Positions 54,193-63,713 of a stretch of 64,000 bases of DNA are shown piece by piece. Position numbers and translations under genes: made by a program. Below the pieces are notes generated by a model. It did not search any database. It saw only the letters and a program-made list of their open reading frames with translations, and had not been told where the DNA came from. Position 1 is the first letter of the stretch. Each line of letters starts with the position of its first letter. The stretch lies in NCBI GenBank assembly GCA_937890595.1, contig CALADM010000005.1, positions 27,372 to 91,371 of the forward strand, in the 5' to 3' direction. This DNA is from CAJMNU01 sp905214855. GTDB taxonomy: Bacteria > Bacillota > Clostridia > Lachnospirales > Lachnospiraceae.

Positions 54193-54942
54193 TTATCTGA
54201 CAATAGGGATGATCTGCTCATACAACATAACATACTTATCCTGAATATTTCTATTATCATGATAATGTCCAAAAAACCATTTCTTAAAATCCAGCGTTTC
54301 TTTCACTTCCATTAAATAATCAGTCAGACGGTCTGGTACATACAATCCCTCTCCAAAAATCTTCTGGATATCTGTAGGAGCACAGTGTGTTACCACAAAA
54401 TCTACCATTCCTCCAACCTTTTTTACATTCTTTCTTCCCTCTTCACATTCTTCCTCAGATGGCAGTTCTTCTTTCCACCAACTTACATGATCTACCCGAT
54501 ATGAAATCTTCTCTTTATCTAATTTTTTCTTTTTTCTGTCAAATTCCGGATCTTTGGTATCCAAAATCCCTCCAGAAATATCATGACTCTGAGCACCTCC
54601 AAACGTAAAAAAGCGACTATTCTCAATCTCATAAACCTGTCCACGCATCAAATGGAGTACGGATGGTTTGATTCTTTGTATATTTCCTCCATTCCACTTC
54701 TCTACTGGGTAAGAAGCAAGCAGATCATAGTTTTCATGGTTTCCATCTACCCAAAGAGTAGTAAATGGTTTTTTCTCCAGCCAATCTAACCAATATCTCT
54801 GTTCTTTATCGTCTGCCCAGAATCCAAAATCCCCACAAACAATCACATAATCATCTTTTGTCATTTCTTTCTGTTCTGGAAAACATGACATAGAAAAACG
54901 TCTGTAATCTCCGTGTGTATCTCCAGTAATATAAATTGCCAT
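54193..54942 (-). CDS. Metallophosphoesterase
   Basis: 249 residues with the calcineurin-like fold motifs: YITGDTHGDYRRF, VIVCGDFGFW, WVDGNHENYD, VVTHCAPTD and FFGHYHDNR (GDxHG, GD, GNHE, H, GHxH). Hydrolyses phosphomonoesters or diesters with two metals; substrate unknown. Similar cytosolic MPEs in gut Firmicutes are uncharacterised. Confidence 0.88.
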   Translation of the reverse strand: MAIYITGDTHGDYRRFSMSCFPEQKEMTKDDYVIVCGDFGFWADDKEQRYWLDWLEKKPFTTLWVDGNHENYDLLASYPVEKWNGGNIQRIKPSVLHLMRGQVYEIENSRFFTFGGAQSHDISGGILDTKDPEFDRKKKKLDKEKISYRVDHVSWWKEELPSEEECEEGRKNVKKVGGMVDFVVTHCAPTDIQKIFGEGLYVPDRLTDYLMEVKETLDFKKWFFGHYHDNRNIQDKYVMLYEQIIPIVR

Positions 54943-54996
54943 CTTTCATGCTCTCCCTTTCATGGATTATATTGACTCTTCTTACTCCTCAATCTT

Positions 54997-55527
54997 TTAT
55001 ATTTCCTTATATTTTCTTCTCTCACTTACCTTTATATCTACATGTTCTAACTCCAACAGTTTGATTTTCTTCTCTATCCCTCCTGCATAACCAGTCAATG
55101 TTCCATTTGCACCTATCACACGATGACATGGAACCAAAATAGAAATTTTATTATGTCCAACCGCACCTCCCACAGCCTGTGCTGACATTTGCATGATTCC
55201 CCTTTTCTTTGCAATCTGATCTGCAATTTCCCCATATGTCATTGTTTTTCCATATGGAATAGTACACAAAATCTTCCAAACCTCAAGCTGAAACGCACTT
55301 CCCACCAAATGCATAGGAACATCCACATCCGGCTCTACACCTGAAAAATACATATCAAGCCATTTTTTTGCCTTTTGTAAGGCAGGTGTTTCTCTTCTTT
55401 CACATTGTTTTTCCAAAGAACATGCAAAATCTTTTTGTTCTTCAAACCAAACCCCAGTTAGTGCCATCTCATCTGCGGTCAGGAACAGTTTTCCGATTGA
55501 AGAACAATACTCACTCATGTACTGCAT
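54997..55527 (-). CDS. ogt: O6-alkylguanine-DNA methyltransferase
   Basis: Suicide DNA repair protein of 176 residues. The acceptor motif VPCHRVIG with Cys134 is intact, and the N-terminal half is the usual short Ogt type. Odd points: the motif before it reads SAQAVGGAVGHNKI, where most family members have RAVG and NPI, so the DNA-contact Arg finger is Gln and Pro is Lys. Reduced or changed substrate preference is possible. Confidence 0.88.
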   Translation of the reverse strand: MQYMSEYCSSIGKLFLTADEMALTGVWFEEQKDFACSLEKQCERRETPALQKAKKWLDMYFSGVEPDVDVPMHLVGSAFQLEVWKILCTIPYGKTMTYGEIADQIAKKRGIMQMSAQAVGGAVGHNKISILVPCHRVIGANGTLTGYAGGIEKKIKLLELEHVDIKVSERRKYKEI

Positions 55528-55577
55528 CTATCTCACCCCATCTTAATTCCACATTCTATCTCATATCTTTTGGTGAA

Positions 55578-56894
55578 CTACTCGATAATTGATCTTCTTT
55601 TTCTTTCTTTTTTCTCTTGATACATATTTTCATCTGCGACACGTATCAATAACTGCATATCCTGTCCATCCATTGGATAGAATGCAGTTCCTACAGAAAA
55701 CTGAATGTATTATTAGCATTCATCTTATCTCCTGTAAACACATCCCCACATTTCTTTTTTACAAGGGTAACAATATCTTCCAGTTCCGTGATACTGGAAA
55801 CACCATATAAAAATGCAACAAACTCATCTCCTCCCATTCTGGCACAGATTCCATGTCCATCTACTGCATCTTGAAGGATTCCTGCTATTTTCTGTATATA
55901 TACATCTCCCATCACATGACCATACTGATCATTGATATTTTTAAGATTATCAGCATCTATCATCATAAACATTGCACACCCCAGTTCCTCTTTGTTCAAG
56001 AATATTTTTGTTATCTTCTCAAGGAATCCCCTGCGGTTATACAATTTTGTTAACAAGTCTATTTCATTTTGCTCTCTTAGTTGATGAATCTCCCCCCACC
56101 ACAAAGAAACATCTGTTACATAATATGTAATACTTTGTTTTTCAATATCCTTTTCAATACATAAATAATGGACTGCACCATTTTTATTATATTTGTATAT
56201 ATGCTCTTTAGGATTCACTTCATGTAATTCTGCCTGATCTAACTTTTCTTGTACCAGATCAACTACCGTCTCTGAAGACTCACCTTCTGGAATCATAAGT
56301 CCTAAAATGTCCAGCATACGTTCATTTACAAATGTTTTCTTATAAAATAGATTTTTTTCCAGAATACCCACTGGAATTTTCCCTTTATCTATGATATAAG
56401 AAAGTTTGTTCCAGTTAGAACGGATATTATCCAGCATATGATTAATATAAAACAAAAGATCATCAAATTCTATAATCCCTGTTTCCACTATAATATTATC
56501 TACATTGCCATCTTCAATCTTTTCCAAACCATGAATGATATGTTTCAGATTTCCTATCGATATACCATCTTATAATCCCAATGACCCCCAGTGCAACCAG
56601 CATCACATAAAGCAAAATCAAGATAGTAGACCAGGCGATCTCTTTTAAGGGATACCATGATAGATAGGTTCGTATCAAAAGATACTCTCCATACTCCTTT
56701 GCATAAACACAATAACGCTTTCCGCCAAATTTCTGATGAAATGCATTTATTTCATTATTTATGCAGTGATCATATATCTGCTGTTTGTGACTCATATCCA
56801 TTCCAATTAAATTTTCCCGTTGATTCCGATGCTGCATATATAATTGAAGATAAATATTCGCAGGCAAAATCAACACAAGAAAGAATACGATCAT
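55578..56894 (-). pseudogene. Diguanylate cyclase (GGDEF) gene broken by two frameshifts
   Basis: Three adjoining frames together encode one protein: an N-terminal membrane-anchored sensor part (56514-56894, helices at both ends of an extracytoplasmic loop), a linker/PAS-like part plus GGDEF domain (ARMGGDEFVAF intact), and the C-terminal end (FSVGTAFYPMDGQD...ADENMYQ). The frame changes fall at an A run (56550-56552, one base too many) and a T run (55697-55700, one base short), giving stops at about 56514 and 55691. The visible frame 55691-56527 would still produce a GGDEF fragment. Sequencing error at homopolymers is an alternative to true loss. Confidence 0.8.
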
Positions 56895-57123
56895 AGTTTA
56901 TGTTAACTTTGGTAATGTTTGTTTTATACTTTTACTTTTTTTCATATTTCATACACCATTTCCCCTGTTTTATCTACTCTATTTTCATTTTTTGTGTTAA
57001 TTATACTATACATTGTCAAAAAAGATAATTCAATATCTGATATTATTTTTACTTCATAAGAACTTTTTTTCTATCTCTTCTCAAACATTAGTAACAATCA
57101 GTAACATACGAATCACAAAAAAC

Positions 57124-57149
57124 GCAGTACTCTTTCTTGCTAGTACTGC
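57124..57149. terminator. Terminator of rtcB
   Basis: GCAGTACT and AGTACTGC with a 10-base loop; on the minus strand followed by GTTTTTTG, 28 bases past the rtcB stop. The rest of 56895-57176 is AT-rich and shows no gene. Confidence 0.9.
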
Positions 57150-57176
57150 ATTTTTCCGGTCTCTATATTGTTGCAC

Positions 57177-58385
57177 TTAACTAGATGCTTTAAAATTATA
57201 TACTGGTTTCATAATATCAATCACATCCACAGATTCACAGATCACATCAAGGATATCTTCCAGAGATTTATATGCCATTGGCGCTTCATCAATCGTCATC
57301 TCATTCACAGAAGTGGTGTAAATCCCCTGCATCGCTTTCTTATATTCCTCCAATGCCAACAATTCTTTCGCTTTACTTCTTGACATCAACCTGCCCGCCC
57401 CATGTGGCGCAGAATCATTCCACTCAGAATTTCCTTTCCCCAAAGCGATCACAGACCCATCACGCATATTGATGGGAATTAGTACTTTTTTTCCTGCATG
57501 AGCCGCAATCGCACCTTTTCTTAATATCTTCTCTCCTATATCAATATAATTATGGATCGTATGGAAACTATCAAGTGCTGTCATTCCTGTTCGTTCCCAA
57601 ATGATCTCTGCCATTTTTTCTCTGCTTCTTTTTGCAAAATTCTGACAGATTTCCACATCATGCAGATAATCTTCCAAAAACGTTCCGTATAACCAACACA
57701 GATCTTCTGGAACAAAAAGTTCATGTGTCTCATAGTGTTTCTGCAATTCTTTTAATGCATTCTGGATCTCACTTCTTCTTCCTTCTGCCTTATATAACTG
57801 AATAATCTCATCTCTCTTCTTAAAATATTCTTCTTTTCCCATGTGAAGTTCTATTGCAAGATTCTGATAAATCTCAGCCACTTGTTTTCCAAGATTTCGA
57901 CTTCCAGAATGAATGACTAGATAATATGTCCCATCCGATGCCTTATCCACCTCAATAAAATGATTTCCACCTCCTAATGTTCCAAGAGAACGCTCCAATC
58001 TCTTGGAATCCCTCAAAGAACGATAACAACAAAGATCTGTTAAAGGAAATCTCTCCTGCCTCCCTTCCCATACATTTTTACCAGATGGTATGTAATGACA
58101 TGCCTCATCTATCTTTTCAAAATCCAACTTTGTATCAGATAATTTTACTGTATACATTCCACATCCAATATCTACTCCTACAATATTAGGACATACCTTA
58201 TCACTTACTGTCATTGTTGTTCCAATTGTACAACCTTTTCCAGCATGAACATCTGGCATGATCCTGATCTTACTCCCTCTTGTCAACTCATGATCACACA
58301 TACGTCTAATCTGTTCTATCGCCTCTTCCTCTATCACCTTTGCATAACAGATAGCAGTATTGACTTTTCCTTTTATTTCTAACAT
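57177..58385 (-). CDS. rtcB: RNA-splicing ligase RtcB
   Basis: Joins RNA 2',3'-cyclic phosphate or 3'-phosphate ends to 5'-OH using GTP and Mn2+. 402 residues. MPDVHAGKGCTIG (43-55), VGVDIGCGM with metal ligands Asp72 and Cys75, LGGGNHFIEVDK, HSGSRNLG and HGAGRLMSRSKA with the guanylylated His near residue 327 are all present, so it looks catalytically complete. It follows the two WYL regulator genes; a terminator separates it from them (58514-58545), suggesting a regulated separate promoter. Confidence 0.95.
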   Translation of the reverse strand: MLEIKGKVNTAICYAKVIEEEAIEQIRRMCDHELTRGSKIRIMPDVHAGKGCTIGTTMTVSDKVCPNIVGVDIGCGMYTVKLSDTKLDFEKIDEACHYIPSGKNVWEGRQERFPLTDLCCYRSLRDSKRLERSLGTLGGGNHFIEVDKASDGTYYLVIHSGSRNLGKQVAEIYQNLAIELHMGKEEYFKKRDEIIQLYKAEGRRSEIQNALKELQKHYETHELFVPEDLCWLYGTFLEDYLHDVEICQNFAKRSREKMAEIIWERTGMTALDSFHTIHNYIDIGEKILRKGAIAAHAGKKVLIPINMRDGSVIALGKGNSEWNDSAPHGAGRLMSRSKAKELLALEEYKKAMQGIYTTSVNEMTIDEAPMAYKSLEDILDVICESVDVIDIMKPVYNFKASS

Positions 58386-58513
58386 ACTCTCATCTCCTCT
58401 TTTTATTTTTCCATACCATATCTCATGTGTCCTTCAATTGCTATCTTTTCTTCTCTACTTTCTCTGTTTTCATCTTTATTCTACAAAGAAATTATCTTTT
58501 TATCTTGGAAAAA

Positions 58514-58545
58514 AAGCTGCGAACATTACTTAATGCCCACAGCTT
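58514..58545 (-). terminator. Strong terminator overlapping the end of the WYL gene, before rtcB
   Basis: On the minus strand AAGCTGTGGGCATT pairs along 14 positions (with G-U pairs) with AATGTTCGCAGCTT, loop AAGT, followed by T7. The downstream WYL gene's stop codon lies inside the stem-loop. The 58386-58508 stretch then holds a possible TTGAAG-16-TATGGA promoter for rtcB. Confidence 0.88.
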
Positions 58546-59459
58546 CTCTGATTCTGTAATCTTTCTTTTATTAATTTAACAAAACGGACTGGCTCTGTAA
58601 CCTTTATCATAGGACCAAAAGAAAGTATCCGGATCACCAGCTCTGTTTCATCATCTTTATCATACCAAACCGTGATCTTATAATAGTTTTCTTTCAGTCT
58701 CTCTGCCTGTTTCTCAAAATGTGCAAAATGCAGAAGAACCCGTTCCAAAGCATTTCTTTTATCTATCAATTCAAACATCACATACCTTGATTGTGGTATA
58801 GGCATTTTATCCATATGGATATGGTACTCTTTTGCAGCTCGTTCACATTTTTGGATTCTGGCAAGATTTATCGTTCTTCCCCGTCTGTTATCAGAACCGA
58901 TCAAGCGGATTTTATCATCTTTTTCTGAATATTCCAAATATTGTGGTATCAATACCATCTGTGTTAAGCTGCCTCTGTGATTTTCAGTATGTATATTCAA
59001 TGGATATTGATTTTTAATGGCATCAAGAATCTGTCTGAAATTTTTTATATAAGACTCATCTTCATAATGATCTCCATCCGCATACTGATCAAAAATTTCA
59101 TAATCCTCTCTTGTGAACAATGCTTCTATATCATTTAATTCTAACCTATCAATTTCATCTGATATATCATCTTGAAACAAATGTATTCGTGGATCAAGAA
59201 AAATTGCTTTAAGCCACTGTTTCTGGATCAAGGTAAGAGGCATGGAAGGCACATGATGTAAGATTGTTGTCCCGTCTTCCTTTAAAAGCTGCCATCTTCT
59301 TTTTGCAAATGCCGGTTCTATATTCAAGATGCTTTCATAAAAAGCATACTCTTCTATAATCTGACGAAATTCTTGTTCTTTTAAGGGGTGATCCAGAGCA
59401 GCCATAAGAATCCGAGCAACCACTTGATAATAAATACTATATAATTCACTAAATATCAT
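58530..59459 (-). CDS. WYL-domain transcriptional regulator (second)
   Basis: 309 residues from ATG 59459 (AAGAGG 6 bases upstream; a GTG at 59477 is weaker). The N-terminal half is a divergent winged-helix region; the C-terminal half carries a WYL/WCX pattern (LTQMVLIPQYLEYSEKDDKIRLIGSDNRRGRTINLARIQKCE). WYL proteins sense ligands such as nucleic acids or nucleotides and often control repair or defence genes. It lies 10 bases downstream of the first WYL gene. Confidence 0.8.
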   Translation of the reverse strand: MIFSELYSIYYQVVARILMAALDHPLKEQEFRQIIEEYAFYESILNIEPAFAKRRWQLLKEDGTTILHHVPSMPLTLIQKQWLKAIFLDPRIHLFQDDISDEIDRLELNDIEALFTREDYEIFDQYADGDHYEDESYIKNFRQILDAIKNQYPLNIHTENHRGSLTQMVLIPQYLEYSEKDDKIRLIGSDNRRGRTINLARIQKCERAAKEYHIHMDKMPIPQSRYVMFELIDKRNALERVLLHFAHFEKQAERLKENYYKITVWYDKDDETELVIRILSFGPMIKVTEPVRFVKLIKERLQNQRSCGH

Positions 59460-59469
59460 ATATGTCCTC

Positions 59470-60729
59470 TTATTCACTGCTTTCTAAGCCATACATTCTA
59501 TACATGGATTCTAGGTCATCAAAGAATTCTTCTTCTATTTTAGGATCGGAAAAATGGATTTCTGTAATACGACCAATAAAAGTCCTGATCCATGGGATCA
59601 GTTCACTGGAATCAAAAACATCTGCCGAAAAATGGCTGGTATTTCTGTCTATTCTTGTTACAGTTCCGCACCGTTTTTCTCGTTCTAATCTTTTATGGAT
59701 ATAAGATTCAAAATCTCCATATTGCACTGTAAATTCTATATGTTCCATTCTTGCACCAGATCTGCTCTGTGTACTCACTCCCCACATATATGGTTTCATC
59801 TTATTCCATTTCTCACGAAAAACATCAAAGTCCTTATGCTTCTCCCCAAGAGTCACTTCAAAGATATGATCTATCCTAAGAGAACGAATTCTCCTAATCT
59901 GCGGCACATAAGCCATAAGATACTGCCGCCCATTCTGTACACTGATCCTGATTTGAAGAGGAACAACATCCTGTTTGCTAATTCCTTCCTTATGTCTGTT
60001 CCTATTTTTTACATGAACCACTCTCTTTTCCTGTATTGCTTCAAACAATCGGCAAAGGATCTCGCTGTCCAGAGCAGAGGTAATATAATGATGCTTAAAA
60101 GCAAAATAATCTCTTTCACTATTTTGATGACAGGTATCTATTTTTTTATTATCAAGTAAAAAAGAACCAATCACACCACATGGAGCTGTTTCTGAAAAAA
60201 AGTCCAAAAGCTCTTTATTGTATAGATATGTCTTTTTACCCTTTTTATAATATAGTATTTTTCCACGTTTCTCTGTGATTAGGATTCCTTCCCTGACATA
60301 TTCATTTAGCTTTTTTCGTATCGTTGACTCATCAAATATTTTGGGTTCTTTAAATTCAGACAAATAGATATCTACCTGCCTTACAATAGCTGCAACCGAC
60401 ATAGCCTGCCCAGTTTCCTCAAGAAGATCCATTAAGATAAAATGCAACGTGATATCACCATCTGTAAAACTCTTTGTCTTCCATGCTTTATAGAAAGGAT
60501 TGTGATAAGATCTGCGACTGTCTATGGAAAGAAAAAGGATCTTTCCTGAAGGTGTCTGGATGAATTTCATATAATCTCCCAACCAGCTCTCCAAACGGCG
60601 GCGTTCATCATCATAAGAACGTGCGCTTTTTCTTGTATACTCATCACGGCTTTTAAAACCATACACATAAAATTCACGCATATATTCACGGATATGGTTA
60701 AAATTTTTCACCAGCTCGCTGTAAGCCAT
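59470..60729 (-). CDS. WYL-domain transcriptional regulator (first)
   Basis: 419 residues from ATG 60729 (AAGGAGAAGAAAGT just upstream). The frame is open to 60852, but a TATAAT box overlaps that ATG, so the longer start would precede transcription. Layout: N-terminal region about 1-130, a winged-helix about 95-165 (SFTDGDITLHFILMDLLEETGQAMSVAAIVRQV), and a WYL domain about 230-330 (VPLQIRISVQNGRQYLMAYVPQIRRIRSLRIDHIFEV) with a WCX tail. Presumably pairs with the second WYL protein to control rtcB. Confidence 0.82.
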   Translation of the reverse strand: MAYSELVKNFNHIREYMREFYVYGFKSRDEYTRKSARSYDDERRRLESWLGDYMKFIQTPSGKILFLSIDSRRSYHNPFYKAWKTKSFTDGDITLHFILMDLLEETGQAMSVAAIVRQVDIYLSEFKEPKIFDESTIRKKLNEYVREGILITEKRGKILYYKKGKKTYLYNKELLDFFSETAPCGVIGSFLLDNKKIDTCHQNSERDYFAFKHHYITSALDSEILCRLFEAIQEKRVVHVKNRNRHKEGISKQDVVPLQIRISVQNGRQYLMAYVPQIRRIRSLRIDHIFEVTLGEKHKDFDVFREKWNKMKPYMWGVSTQSRSGARMEHIEFTVQYGDFESYIHKRLEREKRCGTVTRIDRNTSHFSADVFDSSELIPWIRTFIGRITEIHFSDPKIEEEFFDDLESMYRMYGLESSE

Positions 60730-60912
60730 ACTTTCTTCTCCTTTTTTATCCAGACTTAGAGACTCTTCTGGATTCTTATTTCCTGAACACCCCTTATTCT
60801 GATCTGGATAATTTACCTTATTATCGTTTTTGTACAGTCTTTCCTGATCCATTATACATGAAAACCAATCGTTAGAAAAAAAGAATCTTCATAAAGTATG
60901 GCATTCAGACAC

Positions 60913-61455
60913 TTATTTATGTAATTCTTTAAATTTTTGATTATTTATAATCAGTTCAGATAAAGGAACTGGCATATAATGATTAATACATGCTGCGGCA
61001 TTCAATGCCTTTTCTCTGTTTCTCATAAAATAATAGGTATCATCCAGTCTTCCATGAATATGACCATATACATGCCAATGTCCTCTATGATATCCATTCC
61101 ATTCTGCAATTGGAAAATGGCATAGACATATTTGATTTCCATTGTCAGAAATATGCATCATTTTTTCTACGGATTCTATATAAGACATAGCTTTCTCATT
61201 TTTTAATGTATCTCCATCATGATTTCCAATAATCAAATGCTTGTGTCCTTTTAAGCGCTTTAAATACCAGTCTGCCGTATACATACTCCTATAACAAAAA
61301 TCGCCAACGATATAGACATGATCCTGATCTGTGACTCTTGCATTCCACAGAGATATCATAACTTGATCCATTTCATCCCTATTAGAAAAAGGTCTATCAT
61401 CAAACTGGATCACATTGGAATGCCCAAAATGCAGGTCACTGATATAAAAATTCAA
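60913..61455 (-). CDS. Metallophosphoesterase, small
   Basis: 180 residues with FYISDLHFGHSNVI, HVYIVGDFCYR, IIGNHDGD, LCHFPIAEWNGYHRGHWHVYGHIHG: a complete calcineurin-like metal site. I use TTG 61455 as the start because GGAAGG is 8 bases upstream; a GTG at 61464 is too close to that site. Immediately upstream of the WYL-WYL-rtcB block on the same strand, so a role in trimming RNA end phosphates is conceivable (inference). Confidence 0.85.
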   Translation of the reverse strand: MNFYISDLHFGHSNVIQFDDRPFSNRDEMDQVMISLWNARVTDQDHVYIVGDFCYRSMYTADWYLKRLKGHKHLIIGNHDGDTLKNEKAMSYIESVEKMMHISDNGNQICLCHFPIAEWNGYHRGHWHVYGHIHGRLDDTYYFMRNREKALNAAACINHYMPVPLSELIINNQKFKELHK

Positions 61456-61574
61456 GCCAATCACCTTCCAAAGTTTTATTTTTCGATCTCAACTCATTGT
61501 TTCTCATTATTATTGTTTAAATATGTAAAAAATTATCAAAAAATTTGTTAATAAGATACATGAATTAATTTTAT

Positions 61575-61634
61575 CACAATAGTATCCCTCTATTGTGAAA
61601 ATAAAGGACAGTCGATTTTCTCGGCTGCCCTTTT
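61575..61634 (-). terminator. Two hairpins after metG
   Basis: CACAATAG/CTATTGTG (61575-61597) and AAAGGACAG/CTGCCCTTT (61603-61634, followed by ATTTTC on the minus strand). The latter is probably the metG terminator. Confidence 0.7.
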
Positions 61635-61678
61635 GGATAGAATATTAAGTTTTATGGTGCACTGTAAACCATATAATT

Positions 61679-62179
61679 TTAGTACAGTTTTGCTCCTGCC
61701 GGAATATTATTATCCAGCATCAGAAGATTCAAACCTTCTTGTCCGTCATACTCATACACTGCGGAAATCAGCATACCACAGGAATCAATACCCATCATCT
61801 TTCTCGGCGGCAGGTTTGTGATTGCCACACAGGTCTTACCAACCAACTCTTCCGGCTCGTAATACTCATGAATACCACTTAAAATGGTACGGTCTACGCC
61901 AGTTCCGTCATCCAAAGTAAACTGTAACAGCTTCTTGGACTTCTTTACAGCTTCGCAAGCCTTAACCTTAACAACACGGAAATCAGACTTAGAGAATGTT
62001 TCAAAGTCTACATCATCTGCAAACAAAGGCTCAATCTTTACCTTAGAAAGGTCAAGTTGCACACTTGCTGCGGACACATTTGCAGTCACAGCTGGTGCTT
62101 CTGCTGCAACAGAACCAGTAGCTTTTTCTGCCTTGCTGTCATTCTTCTTCGCATCCAGACTCTTCATAGTCGGGAACAC
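61679..62179 (-). pseudogene. metG: 3' fragment of metG: C-terminal tRNA-binding domain of methionyl-tRNA synthetase
   Basis: About 166 codons encoding a Lys/Ala-rich linker, then the EMAP/Trbp111-like tRNA-binding and dimerisation domain (DFRVVKVKACEAVKKSKKLLQFTLDDGTG, ILSGIHEYYEPEELVGKTCVAITNLPPRKMMGIDSCGMLISA). The catalytic and anticodon domains are missing, and a TGA closes the frame at 62213-62215. No start has a ribosome site. The integrase of an inserted element lies directly upstream, so metG was most likely split by integration; the 5' part should be at the far end of the element. Confidence 0.75.
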
Positions 62180-62333
62180 TGCCCGAACATTTACATAACC
62201 TTTTATTTCTATTCAAAAACCTACTTTATTTGTATGGCAAATATTTTTCATTTTCATATTTCTACTTAGCTCTTTATAACTATTTTGCCTGTCGGCTTAA
62301 CTTTTGGCTTAATGGCTTAATAGAGATGTACTA

Positions 62334-63593
62334 CTATGCCTCTTTTTGAAACCACTCATCTAGACCAATAAATTCCTTCTTTTTAGTCTCTTTTGTAACA
62401 TCTGCGTAAATATTCAATGTGGTCGAAATATCCGAATGTCCAAGCGCATCTTGTATTACTTTAATATTAACCCCAGCCTCACACATTCTTGTTGTAAATG
62501 TATGCCGTAAAGAATGACAACTAAAATGTGGTAATAAAACTTCTGGATTTTCATCTTCAAGAAGAACTTTGTCATTACAATCGCGAATAATTCTTCGGAT
62601 AGCTTTGTTTAAAGTTCCCTGATGTTGTGCTTTCCCAAAACGATTTACAAAAATAAAATCCGTATATCCATCAATAATCGTTTCACAGTGGATGTGATTT
62701 TCTTCTTGAAATTTTCTTTCCATTAAGAATGCTTCTTTTACAAAATCTAACATTGGGACTTGACGATTTCCAGCTTCTGTCTTTGGTGTATTAATTGTAA
62801 AATAGCATCCTTTCTTACCTTCTGTCTCTCGATGATTATAATAAACTAACGTATGATTTACATCTATCATTCCACCATCTAGATCTATATCGCACCATCT
62901 TAAACCAGTCACCTCCCCAACCCGAAGCCCTGTTCCAACCATAACCGCAATAATCGGATACCAATGTTTATATAGATCACTGTTTTGTAAATAATTCAAA
63001 AGTAATTCTTGTTCTGATCTAGTTAGCGCCTTTCGCTTCTCGGTCTTAAATACATGGGACTGTTTTAATTCTTTCAATACATTGTTTGATGGATTTGCAC
63101 GAAGATAATCATCATCTACCGCCATATCAAGTACTTGATGCAAAACCGTATGAACACTGTCGATTGTTGAGACTTTTAAGCATCTTTCATCTGCCAAAAG
63201 ATTATAAAATCGTTTTACATCTGATTTTTTTATTTCTGAAATTCTATTTTTACCAAAACCTGGACGAACAAACATATTGTATACATACTGATAATTTTGA
63301 AAAGTATTATCTTTTAATCCCCTTTTCAATTGTTTCCATACATCGAAAAGTTCATTTAATGTTTTATATCTCGCCTCTGCTTTTATTCCATGATTTCTAT
63401 CTTTCAGTATTTCCTCTTCTTTTTCTCGAAGTTCTTCTAGCGTTTTTGCATAAACTCTGCGTCTCTTATGTTCTTCATCTGTCCATCGATATTCATAGGT
63501 TCCATTCGGTCGTTGACCTTCTCCTGTACGTAGTACAATCCTATTTTTATCCTTACGCTTATTATTTTTTGTATTTACCCCTTTTTCTGTCAA
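62334..63593 (-). CDS. int: Tyrosine integrase, Tn916 Int type
   Basis: 419 residues. N-terminal arm-binding domain (GEGQRPNGTYEYRWTDEEHKRRRVYAKTLEELREKE, the Tn916 Int pattern), SAM-like core-binding domain, and catalytic domain with GTGLRVGEVTGLRWCDI (Arg), HSLRHTFTTRMCEAG (His-x-x-Arg) and LGHSDISTTLNIYADVT (Tyr). The start is a TTG at 63593 with AAAGGAG 9 bases upstream. Catalyses integration and excision of the element next to metG. Confidence 0.93.
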   Translation of the reverse strand: MTEKGVNTKNNKRKDKNRIVLRTGEGQRPNGTYEYRWTDEEHKRRRVYAKTLEELREKEEEILKDRNHGIKAEARYKTLNELFDVWKQLKRGLKDNTFQNYQYVYNMFVRPGFGKNRISEIKKSDVKRFYNLLADERCLKVSTIDSVHTVLHQVLDMAVDDDYLRANPSNNVLKELKQSHVFKTEKRKALTRSEQELLLNYLQNSDLYKHWYPIIAVMVGTGLRVGEVTGLRWCDIDLDGGMIDVNHTLVYYNHRETEGKKGCYFTINTPKTEAGNRQVPMLDFVKEAFLMERKFQEENHIHCETIIDGYTDFIFVNRFGKAQHQGTLNKAIRRIIRDCNDKVLLEDENPEVLLPHFSCHSLRHTFTTRMCEAGVNIKVIQDALGHSDISTTLNIYADVTKETKKKEFIGLDEWFQKEA

Positions 63594-63620
63594 ACTGCTT
63601 TTCTCCTTTCATCCAAACAG

Positions 63621-63700
63621 AAAAGGGTGATATCTTCTTATTTATCATAGCAAATTATCACCCTTTTGCGAAGTACCTTTTCTCCCAGAAAAAAGTACTT
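63621..63700 (-). terminator. Two hairpins between xis and int
   Basis: AAAAGGGTGATA/TATCACCCTTTT (63621-63667) and AAGTAC/GTACTT (63671-63700). The first, followed by CTGTTTGG on the minus strand, lies directly before the int ribosome site and may limit int expression. Confidence 0.65.
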
Positions 63701-63713
63701 TGTTAATTTCACC

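Noticed and set aside
60730..60852. N-terminal 41-residue extension of the first WYL regulator
   Set aside because: A TATAAT box overlaps the upstream ATG and the strong ribosome site is at 60729.
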